This document shows, one piece after another, positions 1-6,521 of a stretch of DNA of 13,499 bases (the first letter of the stretch is position 1; each line of letters opens with the position of its first letter). Below the pieces are notes generated by a model, which was not told the DNA's origin, did not search any database, and saw only the letters and a list, made by a program, of their open reading frames with translations. Source of the DNA: CAZLFA01 sp964558665 (GTDB lineage Bacteria > Desulfobacterota > Syntrophia > Syntrophales > PHBD01); the NCBI GenBank assembly GCA_964558665.1, contig CAZLFA010000090.1, positions 1 to 13,499 of the forward strand, read 5' to 3'. The position numbers and the translations under genes were made by a program.

Positions 1-12
1 TAAGTTCTTCAC

Positions 13-45
13 GCGTCATTCTGCAACTCCGCAACAGAATGACGC
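13..45. repeat. Perfect 11-bp inverted repeat (hairpin)
   Basis: The arm at 13-23 (gcgtcattctg) is the exact reverse complement of 35-45 (cagaatgacgc), with an 11-nt loop between them. The right side continues as ttattag rather than a T-run, so an intrinsic terminator is possible but not convincing. It could also be the end of a repeat element entering from the left of the window. Confidence 0.6.
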
Positions 46-388
46 TTATTAGTAAGCTGGCATGCACAAGACAAGACGCCACAGTAATAAACCTCTTTGC
101 GTTTACCCCACCGACATTTTCTGTTTCAGCATTCAAAATGCACAAAAGGGAGCGCTGTCGACAAGATGATTTCCAATCTTATTTTGCAAACTACGGGGCA
201 TTATCCATGTTGTCGCATCGAGTGACTTTTCAACCTCGTTTTGCAAATAGCCATTTTTTTGTCAGGCAGGACCCGGAAAATGACCACAGCTTCCGTCGAA
301 AAAATATTCTGAGCCGCGGAAAACTCCTTGCGCACCGGCAATACCGCTGATAGACACAGCCGGAAAAGCGCCCTTGACACAAATTATC
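46..388. other. Non-coding stretch, partly repeat-derived
   Basis: No convincing gene is seen here. A 103-codon plus-strand open frame crosses it at 39-350, but it has no recognisable domain, no clear ribosome binding site, and its 3' part lies on repeat sequence. The first part (46-250) shows nothing I can name. From about 254 the sequence is a decayed mixture of the two repeat types found later in the window (see 254-375). The region is the 3' flank of the minus-strand exporter gene. Confidence 0.6.
254..375. repeat. Degenerate composite of repeat types I and II
   Basis: Positions 298-330 match the right half of the core of repeat I: gaaaaaatatt, then ctgagccgcggaaa, with only small changes from 11107-11143. 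Positions 338-375 match 10149-10191 of repeat II closely (gcaataccgc, gat, gacacagccgga, aaag, gccctt), with a 4-nt gap in this copy. Positions 254-271, T-rich and then caggcagga, weakly resemble the left side of repeat II at 10085-10102. It therefore looks like a repeat II copy interrupted or recombined with part of repeat I. Both matches are by eye. Confidence 0.45.
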
Positions 389-1021
389 CTAAAAGAGCCG
401 GATAATACCCGCGTAGAGGAAATAGAAGGCAAACACCAGCAGGAATCCCGCACAGACGCCGATGATACCCCTGTACAGCCTGTCGCTGAGAAAGTGCCTG
501 CCCCGGCCTACACCTGCAGATATCGCGGCATACCAGGCCAGATCTCCCGTGATATGCCCGGTAAAGAAAAACGCCACTCCCCAGAGTCCGTATTCGCGGG
601 ACTGCATAATATAGCCGATGCCGATGGTTGCCCACCAGATGATCCAGTAGGGATTGGAAACACTGAGCAATACACCTTTGATTACCAGCCCTTTGCCCTC
701 CGAGGGTCCGGCCGCCCCGGGAAGCCTCAGCGAAGACAGCGAACGGAACATGCCCGCGGCCATCCAAAGCAGGAACATGCTGCCGGCCAGGGCAACGCTG
801 ATGAAGACCCATTTCTTTTGAAAAAAGGGCGCCAACCCCAGGATCAGGGCTATTACCAGGGCGAGTTCCAGCAGCCCGTGCCCCAGGATCAGAATCGGGC
901 CGGCTCTGAAACCGCCGCGTGTGCTTTCACTGATGGTGGCGGTAAGCAGCGGCCCCGGCATCATGGCGCCGGACAGAGCGATCACAAAGGAGGAGGCAAA
1001 TATGGTAAACAGGACTATCAT
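389..1021 (-). CDS. LysE/RhtB-family exporter (amino-acid efflux type)
   Basis: A 210-residue inner-membrane protein with about six hydrophobic segments, the usual length of LysE/RhtB exporters (200-220). The N-terminal segment carries the family-typical PGP (residues 22-24, in GAMMPGP), followed by a small/polar stretch and a glycine-rich segment with GHG near residue 48. Later segments include the NPYWIIWW stretch (about 123-130), also typical of the family. These proteins expel amino acids or related small molecules; the substrate here cannot be read from sequence. It lies 28 nt downstream of the CYTH gene on the same strand, so the two are probably cotranscribed. The AGGAGG in that gap is about 20 nt from the ATG, farther than normal. 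An in-frame stop just upstream (TGA) excludes an earlier start, so the ATG at 1021 is kept. Confidence 0.85.
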   Translation of the reverse strand: MIVLFTIFASSFVIALSGAMMPGPLLTATISESTRGGFRAGPILILGHGLLELALVIALILGLAPFFQKKWVFISVALAGSMFLLWMAAGMFRSLSSLRLPGAAGPSEGKGLVIKGVLLSVSNPYWIIWWATIGIGYIMQSREYGLWGVAFFFTGHITGDLAWYAAISAGVGRGRHFLSDRLYRGIIGVCAGFLLVFAFYFLYAGIIRLF

Positions 1022-1049
1022 GCCTTTTCAGCCTGAATAAGCCCTCCTG

Positions 1050-1520
1050 CTATTCACGCCAGCGGGAATAGGGGTTTTTTGAAAGGTTAATGTTCAGATA
1101 TTGCGGTTTTTCGGTTACCTCCCGGCCTGCCCAGTCGGGAAGTTCGAACGACTGGTCTTCCGAGTCCAGTTCGACCTCCGCCACAATCAGTCCCTTGTTT
1201 TCTCCGCTGAAGACGTCCACTTCCCATACCAGACTGCCGAAGGGGACTTTATATCTTGTTTTCTCGATGATGCCGCTCTGGTCCAGGCCGGCAAGCATCT
1301 CCAGAGCATCACCCATCGGTATTTCATACTCATACTCCGCCCTGGATATACCTGCGCGTCTTTGTTTAACGGCTATGTAAGCCCTGTCATCCGCGGTGCG
1401 GACTCGGACGGTAAAATCACCCGTCGTGGGTACATATCCCTGACGGCAGGAAATACCTGCATTACCGGTCTTCCAGTTGTCGTTCTTTACAAGAAACTTT
1501 CTTTCTATTTCCATCGCCAT
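1050..1520 (-). CDS. CYTH-domain protein, probable inorganic triphosphatase
   Basis: A 156-residue single-domain protein of the CYTH/triphosphate tunnel metalloenzyme superfamily. The signature ExExK is at residues 4-8 (EIERK). The alternating charged residues that line the tunnel follow on successive strands: R39 and R41 (VRVR), K52, the E62-E66 region (AEYEYE), E86-R89 (EKTR), E100/D102 (WEVD) and E115/E117 (AEVEL). The C-terminal GREVT...YLN...NPY is also typical. Short bacterial members usually hydrolyse tripolyphosphate or nucleoside triphosphates with a divalent metal; a cyclase role is less likely for this short form. The start at 1520 has GGAAGGA about 13 nt upstream; the second ATG (1514) is an equally plausible start because the motif begins immediately after it. 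It is upstream of, and probably cotranscribed with, the LysE-type gene. Confidence 0.88.
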   Translation of the reverse strand: MAMEIERKFLVKNDNWKTGNAGISCRQGYVPTTGDFTVRVRTADDRAYIAVKQRRAGISRAEYEYEIPMGDALEMLAGLDQSGIIEKTRYKVPFGSLVWEVDVFSGENKGLIVAEVELDSEDQSFELPDWAGREVTEKPQYLNINLSKNPYSRWRE

Positions 1521-1628
1521 GACTGTCTTTATATCCTTCCAAATACATTCGGCATCGATTCATGGATGCCGACATTAGCATACAGGACAGCAAAATAATA
1601 TCTAAAACATTGATAAATACAAGTATTA

Positions 1629-1657
1629 TTGACAGTTTATCCATAACGGGTTATGCT
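1629..1657 (+). promoter_or_regulatory. Sigma70-type promoter for the acyltransferase gene
   Basis: TTGACA (1629-1634), a 17-nt spacer, then TATGCT (1652-1657): a perfect -35 box and a near-consensus -10 box. It points toward the gene at 1755 with a 5' leader of roughly 90 nt. It lies between this gene and the divergent minus-strand CYTH gene. Confidence 0.7.
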
Positions 1658-1731
1658 TGATTCAGATCATCAGTCCGCTTGCCGTTATAAACCGGCAGGC
1701 ATTGTGAAAGAAGGGACGGGAACATAGAACC

Positions 1732-1752
1732 ATGAAGGAAACAGAAATCTGA
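1732..1752 (+). other. Six-codon upstream open frame (MKETEI)
   Basis: ATG AAG GAA ACA GAA ATC TGA ends two bases before the ATG of the acyltransferase gene at 1755. The downstream ATG has no strong ribosome binding site at normal spacing; the only purine-rich stretch (aaggaa, inside this mini-frame) is about 15 nt away. Translation of the mini-frame could therefore help initiation at 1755. It may also be chance. Confidence 0.25.
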
Positions 1753-1754
1753 CC

Positions 1755-2585
1755 ATGCCTGCTGCAAAAGAAATCAAATATTTTATATTAAATAAATTAC
1801 TTACTAGAGTCATCTTCCATGTTTTAAACATCTACACCAAGACCCTGCTCGTGCGATTTGAAGGCACGGAGAAGCTTCAGAAGCATCTGGAAAACGGGGG
1901 ACGGGTCATTATTTCCAGTTGGCATCAGCGGTTTTTCGGCGGCTTTTTTCTTCCGCAGATTTTCAAGTGGTCGCCCTGTATTATGATCAGCCAGAGCCGG
2001 GACGGGGAATTCATTTCCAGGGTCGTCAATCACATCGGATGGATGCCCGTGCGGGGATCAAGCTCTCGCGGCGGCAAGGAAGCCCTGAGGGTCATGATAC
2101 AGGGGGTCTGTGAACACCATATCGGCGGTCACATTGTGGACGGCCCTACCGGTCCGCCCTGCGTCATTAAGCCGGGACTCATTTCACTGGCACGCGGGGC
2201 AGAGGCAGTCATCTGCCCCGGTATCGTTTCCTATGAAAATCACTGGATGGCGAACAGTTGGGATCGCTTCATGATTCCCAAGCCGTTCAGCAGGATTCTC
2301 TTCCGATTCGGCCCGATCTTTTCTGTGCCCGATATTACAAACGATGATCAATTTGAATCATTTCGTAAAGAATTGGAGGATAACCTTTTCAAGGAATACG
2401 AGGCGGCAGACAGCTATTGGAAAAAATATCCGCAGAATCCTCCCGTTGAGAAGCACGAAAAACGTGATTTTACCGCCGGCGTCGCAGAACGGCATTGTGA
2501 CCCGGTTGCATATGCAGCGGGTTTCATAATCAATCAAGGAGTGGTTACATGCAAAATAAATCAGGTAACATTATTTCGGTCATAG
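1755..2585 (+). CDS. DUF374-type lysophospholipid acyltransferase family protein
   Basis: A 276-residue protein whose first ~230 residues match the DUF374 branch of acyltransferase-like proteins. Signature blocks are SWHQRFF (55-61, with the presumed catalytic His57), SQSRDGE (79-85), RGSSSRGG (100-107), DGPTGPP (129-135) and KPG with LARGA (139-149). Members act on lipids or lipid A-like acceptors at the inner membrane; the exact reaction is not established for this subfamily. The C-terminal ~40 residues (from about 231) have no family motif and extend the protein beyond the usual 210-240. The last 37 nt overlap the next gene. The promoter at 1629-1657 serves it. The start at 1755 is the first ATG in frame; its ribosome binding site is weak. 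Confidence 0.85.
   Translation: MPAAKEIKYFILNKLLTRVIFHVLNIYTKTLLVRFEGTEKLQKHLENGGRVIISSWHQRFFGGFFLPQIFKWSPCIMISQSRDGEFISRVVNHIGWMPVRGSSSRGGKEALRVMIQGVCEHHIGGHIVDGPTGPPCVIKPGLISLARGAEAVICPGIVSYENHWMANSWDRFMIPKPFSRILFRFGPIFSVPDITNDDQFESFRKELEDNLFKEYEAADSYWKKYPQNPPVEKHEKRDFTAGVAERHCDPVAYAAGFIINQGVVTCKINQVTLFRS
2536..2541 (+). promoter_or_regulatory. Ribosome binding site of the MetX-like hydrolase gene
   Basis: AAGGAG ends 7 nt before the ATG at 2549. This good site inside the end of the acyltransferase gene supports the 2549 start and therefore the 37-nt overlap. Confidence 0.75.
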
Positions 2586-3583
2586 TCTGCATCTTTCTTC
2601 TTTTTACAGCAAATCCAGGGCTTGGAGAAGATGAGCAGAAATTCTCGGATATGGGAACATGTTGGTTAGAAAGCGGCAAGGACATCAGGAACTGCCGTAT
2701 CGGATACCGCACCTTTGGCAAACTTAATGACGGCAAAACTAATGCCGTTGTTTTTCCCGCCTGGTTTATGGGTACATCAGAACAGTTGACCGGTTTCATC
2801 GGCAAGGGAAAGATGATCGACAGCGATAAATATTTCGTCATCGCCATCGATGCCATAGGCAACGGCGTATCCTCTTCGCCATCGACAAGCGCCGGCCGGG
2901 GCGGCGCATCCTTCCCGCACTTTACGATACGCGACATGGTCGATATCCAGCACCGGTTCATAACAAAAACGTTCGGACTGAAAAGAGCGCATGCCGTTGC
3001 CGGCATATCCATGGGAGGCATGCAGGCCCTGGAGTGGATGGTTGCCTACCCCGGCTTCGCCGGGAAAACCATCAGTATCGTCGGCACTCCCCGCCTCACA
3101 TCATACGATCTCATCCTCTGGCGGGCGGAACTGCTCGCACTTGAATGCGGCAGAAAGGAAACAGCCGATGGAAAAAGCGGCATGGACCTCGTTGCCCATA
3201 TACACGCTCTCGCTGCCTATACACCGTCCCATGTTGCAGGCACAACAAGCCGGGAGGCGGTTCCCGGGTACATGGAGGGAATGGAAAAGACGCTCGGCAA
3301 ATACAGCGCGGACAACTGGGCGGCGCAACTTCAGGCAATTATGACCCACGACATCTACAGGAAATTTGCCGGTTCTCCGCAGGAGACCGCAAAGACAGTC
3401 AGGACGCAGGCCCTTATTGTAGTCAGCGCAGAGGATCACATGGTAAATACCCTGCCGGCAATGGAGCTGGCTCCTCTTATCAAGGCCGAAACTGCCATAT
3501 TGAACAGCAAGTGCGGTCATTTCGCTTTCCTTTGCGACCAGGATAAGATCGCCGCCATTGTCTCTCGCTTTATAGACAAGTGA
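2549..3583 (+). CDS. Secreted alpha/beta hydrolase, homoserine O-acetyltransferase (MetX)-like
   Basis: A 344-residue alpha/beta-hydrolase fold protein. Residues 1-26 form a signal peptide (hydrophobic VIVCIFLLF, probable cleavage near PGLG-EDE), so the product is likely periplasmic or exported. The MetX-like N-terminal pattern IGYRTFGKLN (51-60) is followed by the nucleophile elbow GISMGG with Ser154, Asp296 (SAEDH) and His324 (KCGHF), a complete catalytic triad. In MetX enzymes this fold transfers acetyl from acetyl-CoA to homoserine. An exported copy of this length, away from methionine genes, is unlikely to do that, so a hydrolase or transferase of unknown substrate is the safer call. It overlaps the acyltransferase gene by 37 nt and is probably translated from the same mRNA. 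Confidence 0.85.
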   Translation: MQNKSGNIISVIVCIFLLFTANPGLGEDEQKFSDMGTCWLESGKDIRNCRIGYRTFGKLNDGKTNAVVFPAWFMGTSEQLTGFIGKGKMIDSDKYFVIAIDAIGNGVSSSPSTSAGRGGASFPHFTIRDMVDIQHRFITKTFGLKRAHAVAGISMGGMQALEWMVAYPGFAGKTISIVGTPRLTSYDLILWRAELLALECGRKETADGKSGMDLVAHIHALAAYTPSHVAGTTSREAVPGYMEGMEKTLGKYSADNWAAQLQAIMTHDIYRKFAGSPQETAKTVRTQALIVVSAEDHMVNTLPAMELAPLIKAETAILNSKCGHFAFLCDQDKIAAIVSRFIDK

Positions 3584-3611
3584 CGAACATTGAAGGCAGA
3601 CTCACATTAAA

Positions 3612-3772
3612 CACAGACTATGCGATAGAGAGAAATCTTTGGCATCAAGGTCAAAGGGGTTTTCAAGCGGCGAATCAAATATTTTTCTTGTGAAAAATAT
3701 TCTAAGCCGCGAAAAGCCTCTTCACCCTGGACAGCAGAACTTTTATCTCTTTTTTTTACTGCGTAATCCGGG
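3612..3772. repeat. Repeat I, copy A (MITE-like hairpin element, left end decayed)
   Basis: The right end gcgtaatccggg (3761-3772) is identical to that of the copy at 9625-9796. The left end (3612-3623) is a decayed form. The core is the same: caaaggggtttt, gcggcgaatc, then the perfect 10-bp hairpin aatatttttc / gaaaaatatt with loop ttgt, then the right flank ending in agcctctt. It has the same orientation as the copies at 9625 and 11015. It sits in the gap before the seven-gene operon. Confidence 0.75.
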
Positions 3773-3795
3773 ACAAGAGGCTCTTTCGATTTTTC

Positions 3796-3824
3796 TTGAC
3801 TTGACTCCGTTTTTTTCCTTAAGT
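3796..3824 (+). promoter_or_regulatory. Candidate promoter for the seven-gene operon
   Basis: TTGACT (3796-3801), a 17-nt spacer and TTAAGT (3819-3824) lie between repeat I copy A and the dehydratase start at 3860. The -35 box is good and the -10 box poor. A second overlapping TTGACT (3801-3806) and a ttaaaat at about 3834 offer alternatives, so the exact start is uncertain. Confidence 0.35.
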
Positions 3825-3859
3825 GTGGCGCTGTTAAAATCATTCCGGGAAATATTTTC

Positions 3860-4288
3860 ATGGTACAAACCACTTTAGAGATAGAAGACATCATTCCCCA
3901 CCGCGACCGGATGAAGCTGGTCGATGAAATAATCGAGCTGAGCGATGACAGCGCAACCACAGCGGCCACCGCGACAGCGCGCTGGCCGCTTTACCGGGAC
4001 GGTTTCATCGATGCGATTGTCGCGGTCGAGCTGGTTGCCCAGACAGCGGCAATCAGTATCGGCGCAAAAAGAAAAAGGGAGTCCGGTTCCGGAGAGGGAC
4101 GGGGCTGGATAGTGGGCATAAAAAATGCGGAATTCAAGACCGACCGCATCCCGATAAACTCACGCCTGATAACCAGGTCGCAGGTCGTCCTCAGCCAGGA
4201 CGCATACAGTATGATAGAGGGTACCGTAGTGCTGGGAGATGCACAGATAGGAAAGGTTTCGTTGCAGGTGTTCCGTGAAGAATTTTAG
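3860..4288 (+). CDS. Hotdog-fold 3-hydroxyacyl-ACP dehydratase (FabZ/ApeP-like)
   Basis: A 142-residue single hotdog-domain protein. IPHRDRMKLVDEI (12-24) matches the FabZ/FabA block containing the catalytic His (here His14). VELVAQTAA (56-64) matches the helix with the catalytic acidic residue (Glu57) and the conserved AQ. These enzymes remove water from 3-hydroxyacyl-ACP to give trans-2-enoyl-ACP. The sequence is nearer to the ApeP-type dehydratases of aryl-polyene clusters than to housekeeping FabZ (short PHRDRM, no GHFPG-like block); this is judged by eye. It is first in the operon, 69 nt before the ketoreductase that would supply its substrate. The ATG at 3860 has only a weak GGGA upstream. 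Confidence 0.82.
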   Translation: MVQTTLEIEDIIPHRDRMKLVDEIIELSDDSATTAATATARWPLYRDGFIDAIVAVELVAQTAAISIGAKRKRESGSGEGRGWIVGIKNAEFKTDRIPINSRLITRSQVVLSQDAYSMIEGTVVLGDAQIGKVSLQVFREEF

Positions 4289-4321
4289 CGGCCTTGAGAT
4301 TGTTCATAATTAAATCTGTTA

Positions 4322-4336
4322 AAACTGCGTCAGTTT
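4322..4336. repeat. Short dyad in the dehydratase-ketoreductase gap
   Basis: AAACTG (4322-4327) and CAGTTT (4331-4336) are perfect inverted repeats with a 3-nt spacer. They lie in an AT-rich gap 34 nt before the ketoreductase start. It could be a small hairpin or an operator half-site pair; it may be chance. Confidence 0.25.
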
Positions 4337-4369
4337 AAGAGAACAACAAAAACTACATTGAGGTGCATG

Positions 4370-5098
4370 ATGATTGAAGGGAAGATAGCTGTCGTAACGG
4401 GGGGAAGCAGGGGCATCGGGCGGGCCATTGCTGTGGAACTGGCCGGGAATGGATATTATATCATTTTCACATATAAGGCCAACGATGAGGCGGCGCAGGA
4501 AACCCTGAAGCTGATCAGGGATGCAGGAGGCGAAGGCGAGGCGCTGAAGTTCGACGTGGCGGATTCCGCAGAGGCGGAGAAGCATATGGCCGATGTCTCC
4601 TCGCGGGTCAAAAATATCGACGTGCTGGTCAACAACGCGGGAATCACCGCCGACGGCCTTTTCATGATGATGCCGGAACATGACTGGGACGCAGTGATCA
4701 ACACCACCCTCAAAGGCTTCTACAACATGACAAAACCGGCGATCCGCAAGATGGCGCGCAACAAGAAAGGTTCCATTGTCTCCATATCCTCCGTCGCCGC
4801 CCTCATTCCCAACCGCGGCCAGGTGAACTATTCCGCGGCGAAGTCAGGGCTAATTGCCGCCAGCCGTTCTCTTTCCGCCGAAGTGGGAAGGATGGGTATT
4901 CGCGTGAATGCCGTCGCGCCCGGCGCCATAGAAACGGAGATGATCCAGCAGGCGCCCATCGAGCGCATCAAGGACATCATCCCCATGGCAAGGATAGGAA
5001 AGCCGGAGGAGGTTGCCAGGGTAGTGCGGTTCCTCTGCTCAGAGGATGCATCGTACATAACCGGCCAGGTTATCTCCGTCAACGGCGGAATGTTTTAA
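4370..5098 (+). CDS. fabG: 3-oxoacyl-ACP reductase, SDR family (FabG/ApeQ-like)
   Basis: A classical short-chain dehydrogenase of 242 residues. The NADP(H)-binding TGGSRGIG is at 10-17, NNAG at 88-91, and the catalytic Asn111, Ser141, Tyr154 and Lys158 (NYSAAK) are all present. The C-terminal ITGQVISVNGG is typical of FabG. It reduces 3-oxoacyl-ACP to 3-hydroxyacyl-ACP, the step before the dehydratase encoded upstream. Three in-frame starts exist: TTG 4358, ATG 4367 and ATG 4370. GAGG at 4360-4363 is 6 nt from 4370 and only 3 nt from 4367, so 4370 is preferred. The LolA-like gene follows after 14 nt. Its location with a LolA-like carrier and a lipoprotein suggests a dedicated pathway rather than housekeeping fatty-acid synthesis. 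Confidence 0.9.
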   Translation: MIEGKIAVVTGGSRGIGRAIAVELAGNGYYIIFTYKANDEAAQETLKLIRDAGGEGEALKFDVADSAEAEKHMADVSSRVKNIDVLVNNAGITADGLFMMMPEHDWDAVINTTLKGFYNMTKPAIRKMARNKKGSIVSISSVAALIPNRGQVNYSAAKSGLIAASRSLSAEVGRMGIRVNAVAPGAIETEMIQQAPIERIKDIIPMARIGKPEEVARVVRFLCSEDASYITGQVISVNGGMF

Positions 5099-5112
5099 CG
5101 ATTAGTGATCCC

Positions 5113-5748
5113 ATGAAGCTATACGGCAGATTACAAAAATTCATCATCCTGTTTCCCGTCATCCTTTTTCTTTGCTTTCTGCTCATCGGCTGGGCGGACA
5201 GTTGGGAGCAGATAAAACAGGAATCCGGAAAAATAAATAACGTCGGCGCGTGCTTTACACAAAAGAAGCGGATGCCGATCCTGGCGAGACCGCTGGTTTC
5301 CGAAGGCAGATTTTATTTTCAACGACCTGATTCCGTACGCTGGGAATATCTTACTCCGGTGCACAGCGTAACGCTGATGCACAAGGGCAGCGCCAGGCGC
5401 TATATTAAAGGTGACAAAGGTTTTGTTGAGGACCCGAGCGCCAGGATGCCGGCTATGCGGATAATCTTCCAGGAGATTACCGCCTGGAGCCGGGGCGAAT
5501 TCGATAAAAATCAGGGTTTCAAAGCCGAGCTGAAGCAGGGGAAGACGCCGAAGATTATCCTGACCCCCAGAGACAAGGGGCTGGCCGATATGATCAGGAA
5601 AATCGAGATCACGCTTTCAACTGAAAAGGCGGGGGCAATCAAAACTATTTTTATCGTGGAAGGGGAAAAGTCATCAACCACTCTGGAGTTCAGGGATGTG
5701 GCAATCAACGGCAAAATCAGCGAGGCGCTTTTCCTGGGAGTTCAATGA
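5113..5748 (+). CDS. LolA-like outer-membrane lipoprotein carrier
   Basis: A 211-residue periplasmic protein. Residues 1-28 are a signal peptide with a long hydrophobic core (IILFPVILFLCFLLIGW), probably cleaved after Ala28. The mature part has the LolA-fold pattern: F-x-Q-K-K (48-52), PILARPLVSEG with RFYFQRP (55-72), then the conserved VRWEYLTP (75-82). LolA proteins carry lipidated or hydrophobic molecules across the periplasm. Clustered paralogues in aryl-polyene-type loci are thought to move the lipid-linked product rather than lipoproteins. The stop overlaps the next start by four bases (ATGA, 5745-5748), indicating translational coupling to the lipoprotein gene. The ATG at 5113 lacks a clear Shine-Dalgarno and may depend on the preceding gene. 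Confidence 0.85.
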   Translation: MKLYGRLQKFIILFPVILFLCFLLIGWADSWEQIKQESGKINNVGACFTQKKRMPILARPLVSEGRFYFQRPDSVRWEYLTPVHSVTLMHKGSARRYIKGDKGFVEDPSARMPAMRIIFQEITAWSRGEFDKNQGFKAELKQGKTPKIILTPRDKGLADMIRKIEITLSTEKAGAIKTIFIVEGEKSSTTLEFRDVAINGKISEALFLGVQ

Positions 5749-6521
5749 GAACCGTTGAAATCTTTCATTCATCAGGCGATTCTGATAATCACCGGCAGCA
5801 CATGGCGGCAGCCTCCGGTCATTTCCTGCATAAGGCAGGGATTATGCTTGCGGCAGCGGCCTTCTTGCTCATGTCATGCAGCCGGCTTCCCCTCATCAAA
5901 CCTGTCGCGCCGGACACCGCAGACAGGCAGTTGAAGCAGTGCATGGACACCTTTCCCGGAGAAAAAATCAGGCTGATCCATGCCATAGAGGCATCAATGG
6001 AAGGCGGCGCCAGGACCACACAACTGGGCGTCCTGATTGTCGATCCGGGCAGCAGGGCAATCCACAGCGTCCTGATGACACTGGAGGGGTTCGTTCTTTT
6101 TGACGCCGAGGACAAGGGCCGCATCACCATCAATCGCGCAGTTCCTCCCTTCGACACAATGATCTTTGCAGAAAAGCTGATGAGTGATATAAGGTTGGCC
6201 TTCCTGCGGCCGGCATTCCCGGTGACGGTCTCGGGCGTTGTCACCGACGGCACGCCTGTCTGCCGCTTCCGAACGGAACAGGGCATGACGCAGGACATCG
6301 CGCTTCCGTTGAAGACGACGGATCGGGAAATACGTTTGTACACGGAGCAAAACGAGTTGGCAAGAAAAGTCACAGTCCATAAACCCGACAACAGAGGCAT
6401 CTCTGAAAAAATAGTTCTCGAAGCCTACGGCTTCCGCGAATACAGCCTGCAGATGCGGCTGATAACTGCGGAGACGCTCACGGATGAAAACAGAGAAATC
6501 AAGACAAAGGAAAACCAATAA
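5745..6521 (+). CDS. Putative outer-membrane lipoprotein, DUF3261-like
   Basis: A 258-residue protein with a lipoprotein signal: hydrophobic IMLAAAAFLLMSC with the acylated Cys at residue 45 (LMSC). No Lol-avoidance aspartate follows (C-S-R), so outer-membrane sorting is expected. The body is beta-rich, with EGFVLFDAE (114-122), VPPFD (133-137) and a closing YGFREYSLQMRL. Family membership is judged from size, lipobox, beta pattern and position after a LolA-like gene, as for DUF3261 proteins in aryl-polyene clusters; no single motif proves it. The first ATG overlaps the preceding stop (ATGA), but the N-region is unusually long. M20 (5802) or M34 (5844) would give a more ordinary signal peptide. 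Its stop shares one base with the next start. Confidence 0.6.
   Translation: MRTVEIFHSSGDSDNHRQHMAAASGHFLHKAGIMLAAAAFLLMSCSRLPLIKPVAPDTADRQLKQCMDTFPGEKIRLIHAIEASMEGGARTTQLGVLIVDPGSRAIHSVLMTLEGFVLFDAEDKGRITINRAVPPFDTMIFAEKLMSDIRLAFLRPAFPVTVSGVVTDGTPVCRFRTEQGMTQDIALPLKTTDREIRLYTEQNELARKVTVHKPDNRGISEKIVLEAYGFREYSLQMRLITAETLTDENREIKTKENQ

Noticed and set aside
39..350. 103-codon plus-strand open frame
   Set aside because: No domain, no clear ribosome binding site, and its 3' part lies on repeat-derived sequence shared with 10149-10191 and the repeat I core.
374..1036. 220-codon plus-strand open frame
   Set aside because: It is antisense to the LysE-type gene, is rich in Gln/Gly/Arg/Pro as typical of shadow frames, and the minus frame has clear family motifs.
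1101..1598. 165-codon plus-strand open frame
   Set aside because: Antisense to the CYTH gene, which has the full set of CYTH residues; the plus frame shows no motif.
1462..1644. 60-codon minus-strand frame with a hydrophobic start
   Set aside because: It overlaps the CYTH start in another frame and lacks a ribosome binding site; only its N-terminus looks membrane-like, on AT-rich intergenic DNA.
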